DNA of 57,229 nucleotides from Spirochaetaceae bacterium (lineage in GTDB: Bacteria; Spirochaetota; Spirochaetia; SZUA-6; Bin103), in NCBI GenBank assembly GCA_028820215.1, contig JAPPKD010000144.1:1-57229 (forward strand). The letters run 5' to 3'. The notes beneath the pieces were generated by a model. The model was not told where the DNA came from, searched no databases, and was given only the letters and a program-made list of their open reading frames with translations. Position numbers and translations under genes: made by a program. Below are positions 15,541 to 25,234 of this stretch, in pieces; positions within the stretch are counted from its first letter, which is position 1, and each line of letters opens with the position of its first letter.

Positions 15541-16539
15541 TCACTCGTACCGTATGCGCGGATCGAACCAGGCCAGGGCGATGTCCGCCAGCAGGTTGCC
15601 GATCAGCAGAAACACGGCCAGCACCATGAGGATGCTGCCCGACAGGTAGATGTCCTCGTTGCGCAACGCCGCGTACAGCAGCGGTCCCGCGGTCGGGATG
15701 TTCATGACGATGGAGACGATCGTCTCCCCCGATACCAGGGTCGGCAGCCACAGCCCCAGGGCGGTGATCACGGGGTTGATGGCGATGCGCACCGCGTGCT
15801 TGACCGTGACGGTGCGCTCCGGCAATCCCTTGGCGCGCAGCGCGGTGATGTACGGCTCGCCGATCACGTCCAGCAGGTTGCCGCGCACGACGCGGATGAC
15901 GCTCGCCGTGCCCGCGGTGCCGATCACGACCACGGCGATCCACACGTGCTTGAGAAAGTCCACCAGCTTGGGCCAACTCCACGGCTCGCTCTGGAACTCG
16001 GGCGAGAACAGGCCGCCGACCGGAAGGTTGAGCACGAGCAGCGCGAACACCATCAGGATCAGCGCCAGGAAGAAGTTGGGAATCGACAGCCCGATGAAGC
16101 CGGCGAAGGTGGCGATGTGGTCGGAGATCTTGTTCTTGTGCAGCGCCGAGTAGATGCCGATCGGCAGTCCCACGGCGTAGACGAACAGCAGCGACATCAG
16201 CGCGACCGCAATGCTGTACGGTATGCGCTTCCACAGGATCTGGTTGACCTCGGTGTTGTAGGCGAACGACTCGCCCATGTCGCCGCGCAGGAAGTTGGCG
16301 AACCAGGTGACGTATTTCACCAGGTAGGGCTTGTCGAGCTGATAGCGCAGGGTGAGCTCTTCCACCATCTGCTTGTACTGCTCGGTGGCGAAGGTGCCGC
16401 CCCGGTCCTGGTAGAACTCCAGCACGAAACGCTCCACCCAGTTGCTCGGCGGCAACTGAATGACCGCGAACACCAGGAAGGAGACGATCAGGAACGTCGG
16501 GATCATGGCGAGCAGGCGCCGCACGACGAACGTGGTCAC
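15541..16539 (-). CDS. ABC transporter permease, DppB/OppB type
   Basis: 332 residues. The N-terminal helix VVRRLLAMIPTFLIVSFLVF and the tail LADIALAWFDPRIRYE are the signatures of DppB/OppB permeases. The EAA loop is YITALRAKGLPERTV. An extended loop (EFYQDRGGTFATEQYKQM) before the second membrane helix is usual in this subfamily. It lies between the binding protein gene, from which it is separated by a strong stem-loop, and the DppC-type permease. Same transporter as the genes at 14419, 16618, 18615 and 19681. Confidence 0.95.
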   Translation of the reverse strand: MTTFVVRRLLAMIPTFLIVSFLVFAVIQLPPSNWVERFVLEFYQDRGGTFATEQYKQMVEELTLRYQLDKPYLVKYVTWFANFLRGDMGESFAYNTEVNQILWKRIPYSIAVALMSLLFVYAVGLPIGIYSALHKNKISDHIATFAGFIGLSIPNFFLALILMVFALLVLNLPVGGLFSPEFQSEPWSWPKLVDFLKHVWIAVVVIGTAGTASVIRVVRGNLLDVIGEPYITALRAKGLPERTVTVKHAVRIAINPVITALGLWLPTLVSGETIVSIVMNIPTAGPLLYAALRNEDIYLSGSILMVLAVFLLIGNLLADIALAWFDPRIRYE

Positions 16540-16562
16540 CGCTCTTCACTCTCCATGACAAG

Positions 16563-16596
16563 GAGAGTCGGTGGAACCGATGTTCCACCGACTCTC
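16563..16596 (-). promoter_or_regulatory. 15-bp stem-loop between binding-protein and permease genes
   Basis: A perfect 15-bp inverted repeat (16563-16577 and 16582-16596) with a 4-base CGAT loop in the 78-base gap after the binding protein stop. No T-run follows on the minus strand. It is better read as a leaky attenuator or 3'-end stabiliser that keeps binding-protein mRNA in excess over permease mRNA, which is a known arrangement in ABC operons, than as a full terminator. Confidence 0.75.
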
Positions 16597-16617
16597 GCGC
16601 TCAGCAACGTCGTGCGG

Positions 16618-18498
16618 CTAGCCGCCGGGGCGCGGGTAGCTGCAGTCGGAGTGGGCGAACCACTGGTCGGTCTTGGCCGTCATCATGAACTTCTGGAACA
16701 CGCGCACGTCGGGCACGTTGCCCATGCACTTGTGCCGGATCACCTGCTGCGGCCGCTCGGTGACGAACGCCGGCCAGCTCAGCGACTCCGTGGCGATGTG
16801 GTTGAAGAACGCCTTGGCCGCCGCCTGCTGCTCCTCGACCGTGGTCGCGGACGCGTACGCCAGCTCCAGCTCGAACGCCTTGTCGTAGCTCTCCGGCTGC
16901 TCGATGGGATCGCCCCAGGCGTAGCTGACGCGGTTGTGCCAGATGCCCAGGTAGTGGAACGGGGAATAGTCGGGCACGCCGGTACTGACCTGCAGCGCGA
17001 TCTCCCCGGCCCGCATCTTGCCGGCGATGGTGGACCAGTCGGCGGCCACCAGCGTGGTGGAGACGCCCAGCTTCGTCCACTCGTCGATGAGCGCCTCGAC
17101 GGTCTCCACGTTGAGCAGGCCGTTGGTCGCCCCCGGCACGAAGATGTGCACGTCGGAGCCGTCCGCGTACTCCAGCATGCCGTCGCCGTCGCTGTCGGTG
17201 ATGCCGATCTCGGCGAACAGCCTCCACGCCTCCTCCCGGTCCGGTCCCAGGAAGGTGTCCTGAATCGGGTCGTAGAGGGCATGGTCACGCGGGATGCCGG
17301 TCACCGACGGGACCGCCAGTCCGGCGAACAGCTTCTCGTTGATCTCCTCCCGGTCGATGCCGATCGACAGCGCCTGGCGGAACTGGTTGGTCATGCCGGC
17401 GGCCTGGAAGTTCGGGTCCTGGGTGCCGGGTGCGGCGCCCTTGAGCTGCTGGCCGGTGGGGTAGCGCCAGGATATCTGCGAGGTCTGCCGCGATCCCTTC
17501 CAGATCAGGGTGTCGTAGTTGCCGCGGGACTCGTTGTCCTTCAGCACCGCGTGCTTGTTGAGATCGCCGCAGTCGGCGGCGCAGATGTCCACCTCGCCCT
17601 GGATCACGGACAGGTAGCGCTGCTCGCCGTCCGTCACCCTGTTCACGCGCACGTAGTCGAAATACGGAAGCTGCTTGCCCTCGGCGTCCACCACCGGGTA
17701 GTAGGCATTGCGCTCCCACAGCGTGCCGGTGCTCTCATCGGTCTCGACCGGGAGCCACGCCTGCAGCGACGGTATCGCCAGGTTGTTGACGCGGGAGCGG
17801 GCGGCGCGGAAGTCCTCCCAGGTCTTGCCGTCGGCGAAGTCCGGGTGGTGCTGCTCCAGGTAGTGCGCGGGCTGCGGATACCCTTCGAAGGTCTCCCGGA
17901 GCTGGCCGGCCCACGGGCCCGCCGGCGAATGGAAGCGCACCGTCAGGTCGTCCACCTGGGTGACCACGAAGCGCTCGCCCTTGTAGCTGCTCTGCAGGTT
18001 GGTCATGCGCGCCGAGTAGCCGGGATTGGTGTACATGTTCTCGAACGGCCAGATGATGTCCACGGCGGTCAGCGGATGGCCGTCGGACCACCTGGCGCCC
18101 TCGCGGATCTTCACTTCCATGGTGGCGCCGTCGTCCAGCCACGTGTAGTACTCGGCGTACTTGGGCTCGAACCCGGCGATCGGGCCGCCCATGGCGACGT
18201 GCTCTTCGAGCGACATCGGGACCTGGAACAGGCCCGGCATCTCACCCTGCGTGAAGAAGGTTCCGTAGCCCCACTGGTGCTGCGAGACGACGCGCATGGT
18301 GCCGGAGTACTCGCCGATCTCCTCCTCAACCTGCCGGACGAACGGGTCCGCCGGTATGCGCTCTCCGATCGGTGGCAGGTCGCCGGCCTCCACCCTCGCC
18401 GCAAGCAGGGGCGACTCCTGAAATTGCGCGAACACGGTCGGTACCCCCAGCAGCAGCAACGCCGCGATGATGGGAGCGAACACGATTCGTTGTGCCAT
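16618..18498 (-). CDS. ABC transporter substrate-binding protein, family 5
   Basis: 626-residue periplasmic binding protein of the Opp/Dpp type. The signal peptide is residues 1-24 (MAQRIVFAPIIAALLLLGVP then FAQFQ). Family features are ARWSDGHPLTAVDIIWPFEN near residue 130 and FRQALSIGIDREEINEKLF near 370. A ribosome site GGAGAGG precedes the ATG at 18498. It is the first gene of the minus-strand operon and diverges from the ATPase genes. It resembles the orphan binding protein at 106-1944 from the QESP motif onward. Large size and context suggest oligosaccharides or glycopeptides as ligand, which is inference. Confidence 0.93.
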   Translation of the reverse strand: MAQRIVFAPIIAALLLLGVPTVFAQFQESPLLAARVEAGDLPPIGERIPADPFVRQVEEEIGEYSGTMRVVSQHQWGYGTFFTQGEMPGLFQVPMSLEEHVAMGGPIAGFEPKYAEYYTWLDDGATMEVKIREGARWSDGHPLTAVDIIWPFENMYTNPGYSARMTNLQSSYKGERFVVTQVDDLTVRFHSPAGPWAGQLRETFEGYPQPAHYLEQHHPDFADGKTWEDFRAARSRVNNLAIPSLQAWLPVETDESTGTLWERNAYYPVVDAEGKQLPYFDYVRVNRVTDGEQRYLSVIQGEVDICAADCGDLNKHAVLKDNESRGNYDTLIWKGSRQTSQISWRYPTGQQLKGAAPGTQDPNFQAAGMTNQFRQALSIGIDREEINEKLFAGLAVPSVTGIPRDHALYDPIQDTFLGPDREEAWRLFAEIGITDSDGDGMLEYADGSDVHIFVPGATNGLLNVETVEALIDEWTKLGVSTTLVAADWSTIAGKMRAGEIALQVSTGVPDYSPFHYLGIWHNRVSYAWGDPIEQPESYDKAFELELAYASATTVEEQQAAAKAFFNHIATESLSWPAFVTERPQQVIRHKCMGNVPDVRVFQKFMMTAKTDQWFAHSDCSYPRPGG

Positions 18499-18614
18499 CG
18501 TTACCTCTCCTCTCGCTTGTGGTAGGATCTGATCCTTGAGTTGAGACCTTAACGGCGTGTTGTGTCAAGCTCGTGCTCGCGGGCCCGCAGGGGCGTCCGG
18601 AGCGATGTAGACCG
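18499..18614. promoter_or_regulatory. Divergent promoter region between the ABC binding protein and ATPase genes
   Basis: The gap between the minus-strand binding-protein start and the plus-strand ATPase start. On the minus strand a consensus -35 TTGACA is seen (plus 18563-18568), with no convincing -10. An 11-base palindrome GGATCTGATCC at 18525-18535 lies between it and the start and could be an operator. Such a shared site would co-regulate both halves of the transporter. Confidence 0.45.
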
Positions 18615-19680
<1,066 letters not shown>

Positions 19681-19688
<8 letters not shown>

Positions 19689-20709
19689 CGCACTGGTGCG
19701 GATCCAGGGCGTCGTCAAGCACTTTCCGATTCAGCGCGGGATCCTGCGCCACACCGTGGGCTGGATCAAGGCCGTGGACGGCGTCGACCTGGAGCTGGGG
19801 CGCGGTGAGACCCTTGGCATCGTCGGCGAGTCGGGCTCCGGAAAGACGACCATCGCCCGCGTCGTCGCCGGCCTGATCGACGCTACCGACGGCAGCGTGC
19901 TGTTCGCGGGCGGCGGCCAGGTCGTGGATATCACCACCCTGGACGCCAAGGGCAAGAAAACCGCCCGGCGCCACATGCAGATGATCTTCCAGGACCCGTA
20001 CAGCTCCCTCAACCCGCGCATGCCGGTGCTGGAGATCGTCGGCGAGCCGCTCATCGCCCACCGGCAGGCGGGCGGGGCGGCGTTGAAGGAGCGGGTGGGG
20101 GCGCTGCTGGAGTCGGTGGGGCTGCAGCGCGCCCACATGAACGTCTACCCGCACGAGCTGTCGGGCGGACAGCGGCAGCGCATCGGCCTGGCGCGGGCGC
20201 TGGCCCTGGGGCCGGAGCTGATCATCTGTGACGAGCCGGTGTCGGCGCTCGACGTGTCGGTGCAGGCGCAGATCCTCAACCTGCTGCTGCAGATGCAGCA
20301 GAGCCGCGGCCTCAGCTACCTGTTCATCGCGCACAGCCTGAGCGTGGTCGGCTGGATGAGCGACCGGATCGCGGTCATGTACCTGGGGCGCGTGGTCGAG
20401 ATCGCCGGCGGCATGGAGCTCTACCGGCAGCCGCTGCACCCCTATACCGAGGCGCTGCTGTGGAACTACCCCGTTCCCGACCCCGCCGTCTCCCGCCGCC
20501 GCCAGGTGCTGGTGGGCGAGATTCCCAGTCCCGCCAACCCGCCGCCCGGCTGCCCGTTCCACACCAGGTGCCCGCACGCCGAGGAGCGCTGCCGGACCGA
20601 GGTGCCGCAGCTCGAGGAGGTCGCTCCGGGACACTGGAGCGCGTGCCTGCGCTGGCAGGAGATCGAGTTGCGCGGCCGGCCGATCTGGCAGACCGAGGAG
20701 GCCCCGTGA
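19681..20709 (+). CDS. ABC transporter ATP-binding protein, DppF/OppF type
   Basis: 342 residues. The ATG at 19681 lies within the end of the preceding gene, after GGAGAG. Walker A is GESGSGKTT, the Q-loop is MIFQDPYSSLNPRM, the signature LSGGQRQRIGLA and Walker B LIICDEPVSALDVS. The C-terminal GCPFHTRCPHAEERC cluster is typical for OppF/DppF. It makes a heterodimer with the preceding ATPase. Its TGA overlaps the GTG of the following oxidoreductase, so transport and sugar metabolism are translationally linked. Confidence 0.94.
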
Positions 20710-21779
20710 CGACCTATCGGGCCGCGGTGATCGGCTGCGGCCGCATCGGCGCGTTCATCGACAACGAGAGCGCCTCACCTCTTGCCTGGTCGCACGCGGC
20801 CGGCTACGTGGCCTGTCCGCGCACCGAGCTGGCGGCGCTGTCCGACCAGCGCGCCGACGTGATGGACCGCGCCGGCGAGCGCTACGGGGTGCCGCCGGAA
20901 CGGCGCTACCGGGACTACCGCGAGATGCTTGCGCGCGAACGGCCCGACATCGTCAGCGTCGCCACGCAGCCGGAGCAGCGCGCCGAGCTCGTCATAGCCG
21001 CCGCCGAGCACGGCGCCCGCGCCATCTACGCGGAGAAGCCGATGGCCGCCTCGCTCGCGCAGGCGGACGCCATGGTGGCGGCGACCGAGCGCCACGGGGT
21101 CGCCTTCAACATGGGCACCAACCGCCGCTGGGAGGCGCCGTACTCCGTCATGAAGGACCTCATCCACGGCGGCCGCTACGGCAGGCTGCTGTCGATGACC
21201 ATCCACCAGGGACACGGCCTGTTCAACATGGGCAGCCACGTCTTCGACCTGTTCCAGTGGCTGAACGACGACCAGCCGGTGGAATGGGTGCAGTTCCACC
21301 TGACCAGGGGCGGCGACGACCTGGACGGCGGCCTGCTGGACAGCGACCCGAACGGCGGCGGGCGCCTGCAGTTCGCCAACGATGTGACGGCGTTCGCGGC
21401 CGACTCCGGCCGGCCGTTCGAGGTCGAGGTGGTGTGCGAGCAGGCGGTGATCGGCTCCCTGGGCCTGGACGGCGAGTTCCTGCTGCGCGAGCCCGGCGGC
21501 GTGAACCACCGCGGGAACCCCGTGCTGCGCCCCGGCACCTTCCCGCCCTTCACCCGCGACAGCTCGACCGTCAACCTGATCGCCGACCTCGCGCACGCGC
21601 TGGACACGGGACAGCCGCCGCGCGGCGGGGTGCGCGTCGCCCGCGCCAACACGGAGCTGATCTTCGCCTGCATCGAGTCGCACCGCCGCGGCGGCGCCCG
21701 CGTGGCGCTGCCGCTTGCCGGCAGCGACCTGCACCTGGAGCGGAACTTCGCCCCGCGCCAGCCGCGCTTCGAACGCTGA
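20706..21779 (+). CDS. Gfo/Idh/MocA-family NAD(P)-dependent oxidoreductase
   Basis: 357 residues. The start is the GTG at 20706, which overlaps the ATPase stop (GTGA) and gives the Rossmann strand YRAAVIGCGRIGAF at the N-terminus. The family motif EKPMAASL (catalytic Lys region) follows near residue 115, and the C-terminal half has the usual substrate domain with MGSHVFDLFQW, where His is the probable acid-base residue. Members oxidise sugar hydroxyls, cyclitols or glycosides (the GH109-type mechanism is one variant). Placed after a sugar ABC operon and before a sialidase-like gene, it should act on the imported sugar. The exact substrate is unknown. The open frame upstream to 20460 is noise. 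Confidence 0.85.
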   Translation: MTTYRAAVIGCGRIGAFIDNESASPLAWSHAAGYVACPRTELAALSDQRADVMDRAGERYGVPPERRYRDYREMLARERPDIVSVATQPEQRAELVIAAAEHGARAIYAEKPMAASLAQADAMVAATERHGVAFNMGTNRRWEAPYSVMKDLIHGGRYGRLLSMTIHQGHGLFNMGSHVFDLFQWLNDDQPVEWVQFHLTRGGDDLDGGLLDSDPNGGGRLQFANDVTAFAADSGRPFEVEVVCEQAVIGSLGLDGEFLLREPGGVNHRGNPVLRPGTFPPFTRDSSTVNLIADLAHALDTGQPPRGGVRVARANTELIFACIESHRRGGARVALPLAGSDLHLERNFAPRQPRFER

Positions 21780-21791
21780 GCGCAACGCGTC

Positions 21792-23087
21792 ATGCCTGCG
21801 CAGACCGTCTCGCTGACCGCGGCGGTCGAGCGCTTCCCGGTCGTGACCACCGGCGCGCGCTGGCCCTGCGTGCGCGAGGAGCTGGGTCCCGAGCCCTACT
21901 TCCGCACCTTCCCCGAGTGCCGCAGCGACCCGCGGCGCAACGACTACGGCAGCGTCACGGAGTGGCCGCCGCCGTTCTCCCGCGGCGGCGGGTTCTTCCC
22001 GGTGCTGCTGCTGCTCGACGACGGCCGGCTGTGCTGCGCCCTGCGCACCGGCGCGCCGCACGCGGGCAGCGGCTCCGAAATCAGCATCACCTTCTCCGCC
22101 GACCGGGGCGCTACCTGGTCGCCGTACCGGGTGGCGGTACGGAGCGATCCGGAGCGCTGCATCGACCGCCGCAACCCGACGCTGGCACAGAGCGCCACGG
22201 GCGACCTGGTGATGGCCTACGGCGCCGTTCTCGGCTACGACGCCGCCGGCCGGCGCACCGGTTCGGCCAGCCACGACCAGACGGTGCAGCCCTGGATGGA
22301 GGTGGTCCGCTCGAGCGACGGCGGCCTCACCTGGTCGCCGCCGTCACGCATCGCGCCGCCGGCCGGCACCCTGCTGCAGCCGCACGGGCAGATGCGCCGG
22401 CTGGCCTCGGGCGACCTGGTGTTCAACGCCCGCGGCTCGTACACGGCCGAGGTCTACCGCCGCAATCCGCAGGCCGCGCAACGCGTCGCCTATCTGTTCC
22501 GCTCCGCCGACGGCGGCGCGACCTGGCGGCAGCACGGGTTCCTGGGCGACGGCTCCTCGGAGACCGGTTTCCTGCCGCTCGACGAGCGGCACTGGGTCGG
22601 AATGGTGCGCCACAACGACCGCCCCAACCGCATCGCCCACTCCCACGACGGCGGCGTCACCTGGACCCGCTGGCAGGAGACAGCCGCTGCCGTCGAGCGC
22701 AGCGCGGAGAGTGAGGGGGACGAACGCTTCGGCGCCGGCGACGTGCGCACCGTGAACACCCGTTCCCAGAAGCCGGCGCCGGGCAGCGTCTGCCGCCTCC
22801 CCAACGGCCACGTGCTGATCACCTGCGGCTACCGCTCCTACCCGTTCGGAGTCCGCGCCGTGGTCAGCCGGGACGGCGGCGCCACCTTCGACGCGGCGTG
22901 CGAGTACGTGCTCTCCGACAGCGCCTGGTGCCACGACTGCGGCTATCCCAGCACGGTCTGCTGCGACGACGGAACCATCGTCACGGTCGACTACTCGCTG
23001 CTCGACCTCGATCACCCGGAGTGGGGCACCTGCGCCATCGCCTACCGTTACGGCCAGGAGCTGTTCGAGCCCGACTCCGGCCGCTGA
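21792..23087 (+). CDS. Sialidase family protein with five Asp-box motifs
   Basis: 431 residues, a six-bladed beta-propeller by pattern. Asp boxes (S-x-D-x-G-x-T-W) are visible as SADRGATW, SSDGGLTW, SADGGATW, SHDGGVTW and SRDGGATF. There is no signal peptide, so it is probably cytoplasmic and acts on imported material. It follows the oxidoreductase by 12 bases and ends the plus-strand operon. The last 40 bases overlap the convergent membrane-protein gene. Many proteins of this fold are not sialidases, so sialic acid as substrate is only a guess. Confidence 0.8.
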   Translation: MPAQTVSLTAAVERFPVVTTGARWPCVREELGPEPYFRTFPECRSDPRRNDYGSVTEWPPPFSRGGGFFPVLLLLDDGRLCCALRTGAPHAGSGSEISITFSADRGATWSPYRVAVRSDPERCIDRRNPTLAQSATGDLVMAYGAVLGYDAAGRRTGSASHDQTVQPWMEVVRSSDGGLTWSPPSRIAPPAGTLLQPHGQMRRLASGDLVFNARGSYTAEVYRRNPQAAQRVAYLFRSADGGATWRQHGFLGDGSSETGFLPLDERHWVGMVRHNDRPNRIAHSHDGGVTWTRWQETAAAVERSAESEGDERFGAGDVRTVNTRSQKPAPGSVCRLPNGHVLITCGYRSYPFGVRAVVSRDGGATFDAACEYVLSDSAWCHDCGYPSTVCCDDGTIVTVDYSLLDLDHPEWGTCAIAYRYGQELFEPDSGR

Positions 23088-23536
23088 TCCCCGGCTCGGC
23101 GCGCGAGAACCAGCAGGAGAACGATCCCCGCAGCCAGTTCGCCCAGCGCCAGCGCCAACCGCGGCGCGCTCCAGGCTGCGGGTCCCAGCGCCGCCGCGAA
23201 CGCCAGGTGCGCCGCGCCGAAGGCCAGCAGCGTCACGCCGGCCGCGCCCAGCACCCGTCGGACGAGCCGACGCTCGGTGATGGCGTCGGTGAAACGGTGC
23301 TGCGCCACCAGCATCGCGATCAGCACCGCCAAGCCGGCGACGATCATGAAGGCCTTGTCGATCACCGGCACCGCGAAGGGATAGACCGCCAGCCGTTCCA
23401 TCCACGCGAACAGCGCCCCGCGCCAGGTCATGGCCGCCAGCAGTCCGAGCCCGCCAAGCACCAGCGACAGCGCGAGCCCCGCCGCCTCGGCCCACAGCGG
23501 CGCCCGCAGCCCACGCCGTGCGTCCCCCTCACGCAT
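23048..23536 (-). CDS. Hypothetical integral membrane protein (four predicted helices)
   Basis: 162 residues that I do not recognise. Four hydrophobic segments are visible, at about 18-38, 50-80, 92-115 and 125-145 (GLALSLVLGGLGLLAAMTW, FMIVAGLAVLIAMLVA, VTLLAFGAAHLAFAAALG, LALALGELAAGIVLLLVLA). The tail is short and polar. It overlaps the end of the sialidase-type gene on the other strand by 40 bases and is four bases downstream of the next membrane protein gene, so the two are probably one transcript. Confidence 0.6.
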   Translation of the reverse strand: MREGDARRGLRAPLWAEAAGLALSLVLGGLGLLAAMTWRGALFAWMERLAVYPFAVPVIDKAFMIVAGLAVLIAMLVAQHRFTDAITERRLVRRVLGAAGVTLLAFGAAHLAFAAALGPAAWSAPRLALALGELAAGIVLLLVLARRAGDQRPESGSNSSWP

Positions 23537-23539
23537 CGC

Positions 23540-24097
23540 TCAGCGGTCCTGGCGGCGGATCTCGTCGTGCAGCGGCAGGCCGCAGGCATCCGCGACGGCC
23601 TGCGCCGCCTCCACCAGCCGGTGGCCGTCCGGCCCCTTGACCAGGTCGATGCGCCGTACCCGCCCCCCGGCTTCCAGCAGCGACAGGTGCACGGCGCTGC
23701 GGCGGAGGTCGAACCGCATGAGCCGCACCGGCAGCGGCCTCCGCCCCGCTTCGGCGGGCAGCGTGATCAGCACGCCGCCCAGCCGCAACGACCGCACCCC
23801 GGACAGCGGCCAGTACCTGGAGTGGAACGCCGGCCCCACGCCGACGCGATGCTCCACCCGTCCCCGCTCCACGTTCCAGCGCCAGCGCTCGTGATAGAGC
23901 GCCCCCAGCACCATGACGCCGGCCATGCCCAGCGGCACCGCGTTGCGGACGCCGAGGACGGCGGCGCCGGCGGGGGTCGTCAGCGCGGTGACGGCGAACA
24001 GCGCCGTGCCGGTCACGCCGAGAAACCACCGGTAGCCCGATGCCAGCTCCAGGTCGAGCATCGGGCCGCGCTGCCGCAGGCGGAGACGTGGCTGCAC
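23540..24097 (-). CDS. Hypothetical membrane-anchored protein, PH-like C-terminal part
   Basis: 185 residues, or 173 if the second Met is the start. Two adjacent hydrophobic segments near residues 24-65 (WFLGVTGTALFAVTALTT and PLGMAGVMVLGALYHE) are followed by a soluble domain of short strands (VEHRVGVGPAFHSRYWPLSGVRSLRLGGVLITL). This layout resembles bacterial PH-domain membrane proteins of unknown function. It lies 4 bases before the four-helix protein and 27 bases after the sialidase-type gene at 24125, all on the minus strand. No specific role can be named. Confidence 0.55.
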   Translation of the reverse strand: MQPRLRLRQRGPMLDLELASGYRWFLGVTGTALFAVTALTTPAGAAVLGVRNAVPLGMAGVMVLGALYHERWRWNVERGRVEHRVGVGPAFHSRYWPLSGVRSLRLGGVLITLPAEAGRRPLPVRLMRFDLRRSAVHLSLLEAGGRVRRIDLVKGPDGHRLVEAAQAVADACGLPLHDEIRRQDR

Positions 24098-24124
24098 CGG
24101 GGTGCATTCCCGTTGGCCCGGGCG

Positions 24125-25207
24125 CTACCCGGACTCCGCCAGGATCGAGCCCTCGATGCCGCGAACGCCGTCGGCGTACGTGTAGTAGTAGACCACCAGC
24201 ACGCGGCCGTCGCGGAGCTCGAGCGCCCACGGATAGCCGCAGTCGCTGTCGGCCGAGTCGCTGCGCACCTGGATGTCCGGGGCTTCGTCCAGGTCGCCGC
24301 CCTCGGGCTCCAGCACCCGCGCCAGGCACCCGCGCTGGCCTTCCCAGCGGGTACCGACGGTGGCCAGGATGCGCCCGTCGCGCAGCCCCAGCAGGTGTCC
24401 GGGACAGCCCTGCATGGAGGTGAAGCGCCACGGCGACCAGGAGGCGCCGTCGTCGTCGGAAGTCACCAGCGCCAGCCGGCACTGGGTGTCGTGGGGCTGG
24501 CGCGGATGGCAGCGCAGGAGGACCAGGAGGCGGCCCCCCGGCGTGCGGTGGATGGCCGGCTCGCTGAAGTGGGCGACGGCGTCCACGGCGATGCGCCCGC
24601 CGTACTCCCAGGTCTCCCCGTTGTCGAGCGAGGTGCGCATCATGCCGAAGAAGGGCTGGCCGCCGTCGGGCTGCTCGGTGGCCTTGCTGGGCAGGAGGAT
24701 GCAGCCGCCGGGAAGCTCGACGAGCTGGCTGCGCGACACCCCGGAGTGTTCGGCGGGATGGCCCCAGATCCCTTCCGGCAGCCGCGGGAAACGCACCGGC
24801 TCGCTCCAGGTGCGGCCGTCGTCCCGCGAACGGATCCAGAACGGAATGCCGGGCCGTGAGGACCACGCCGTGTGACCGGGCGTGGTCGGCCCCTCCGGCA
24901 CCAGCTCCGCGGCCGAGGCGTGCAGGAAGATGCTGCCGTCGCGCAGCGTGTGCGTGCCGAAATCGATCACGCCGCCGAGCGGATCGCAGGTGACGAGCTC
25001 CGCCGGCCCCCAGGTCGCTCCCTCGTCGTCCGAGCGGCACGCCCGTATGTCGAACAGGGGATGGCCGTGGTGGGCGTGGCCCAGGTCCGGCGAGCGGTGG
25101 AACAGGGCCAACAGGTCCCCGGCCGGCGTGCGGATGACGTTCGGATGCGCTGCGTACCAGCCCGCATGCCGATAGATCGTGACGTGCTCGACGACGCTCC
25201 AAGCCAT
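24125..25207 (-). CDS. Sialidase family protein
   Basis: 360-residue propeller-type protein. Asp-box turns are CRSDDEGATW, RSRDDGRTW, SLDNGETW and SDDDGASW. HGHPLFDIRACRSDDEGATW near residue 50 resembles the first catalytic Arg/Asp region of sialidases. It has no signal peptide. It lies 27 bases after the TIM-barrel gene at 25235 and belongs to the second sugar module (oxidoreductase, TIM-barrel protein, this gene), which mirrors the first. It differs clearly from the 21792 protein, so the two probably have different substrates. Confidence 0.8.
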   Translation of the reverse strand: MAWSVVEHVTIYRHAGWYAAHPNVIRTPAGDLLALFHRSPDLGHAHHGHPLFDIRACRSDDEGATWGPAELVTCDPLGGVIDFGTHTLRDGSIFLHASAAELVPEGPTTPGHTAWSSRPGIPFWIRSRDDGRTWSEPVRFPRLPEGIWGHPAEHSGVSRSQLVELPGGCILLPSKATEQPDGGQPFFGMMRTSLDNGETWEYGGRIAVDAVAHFSEPAIHRTPGGRLLVLLRCHPRQPHDTQCRLALVTSDDDGASWSPWRFTSMQGCPGHLLGLRDGRILATVGTRWEGQRGCLARVLEPEGGDLDEAPDIQVRSDSADSDCGYPWALELRDGRVLVVYYYTYADGVRGIEGSILAESG

Positions 25208-25234
25208 GGCAGCAGTGTACCGGACAACCCGGCG

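Noticed and set aside
14518..18525. A 1,335-codon plus-strand open frame antisense to the transporter operon
   Set aside because: It is a high-G+C shadow with His/Gln/Arg-rich, low-complexity product and no domain. The minus-strand genes have clear family motifs.
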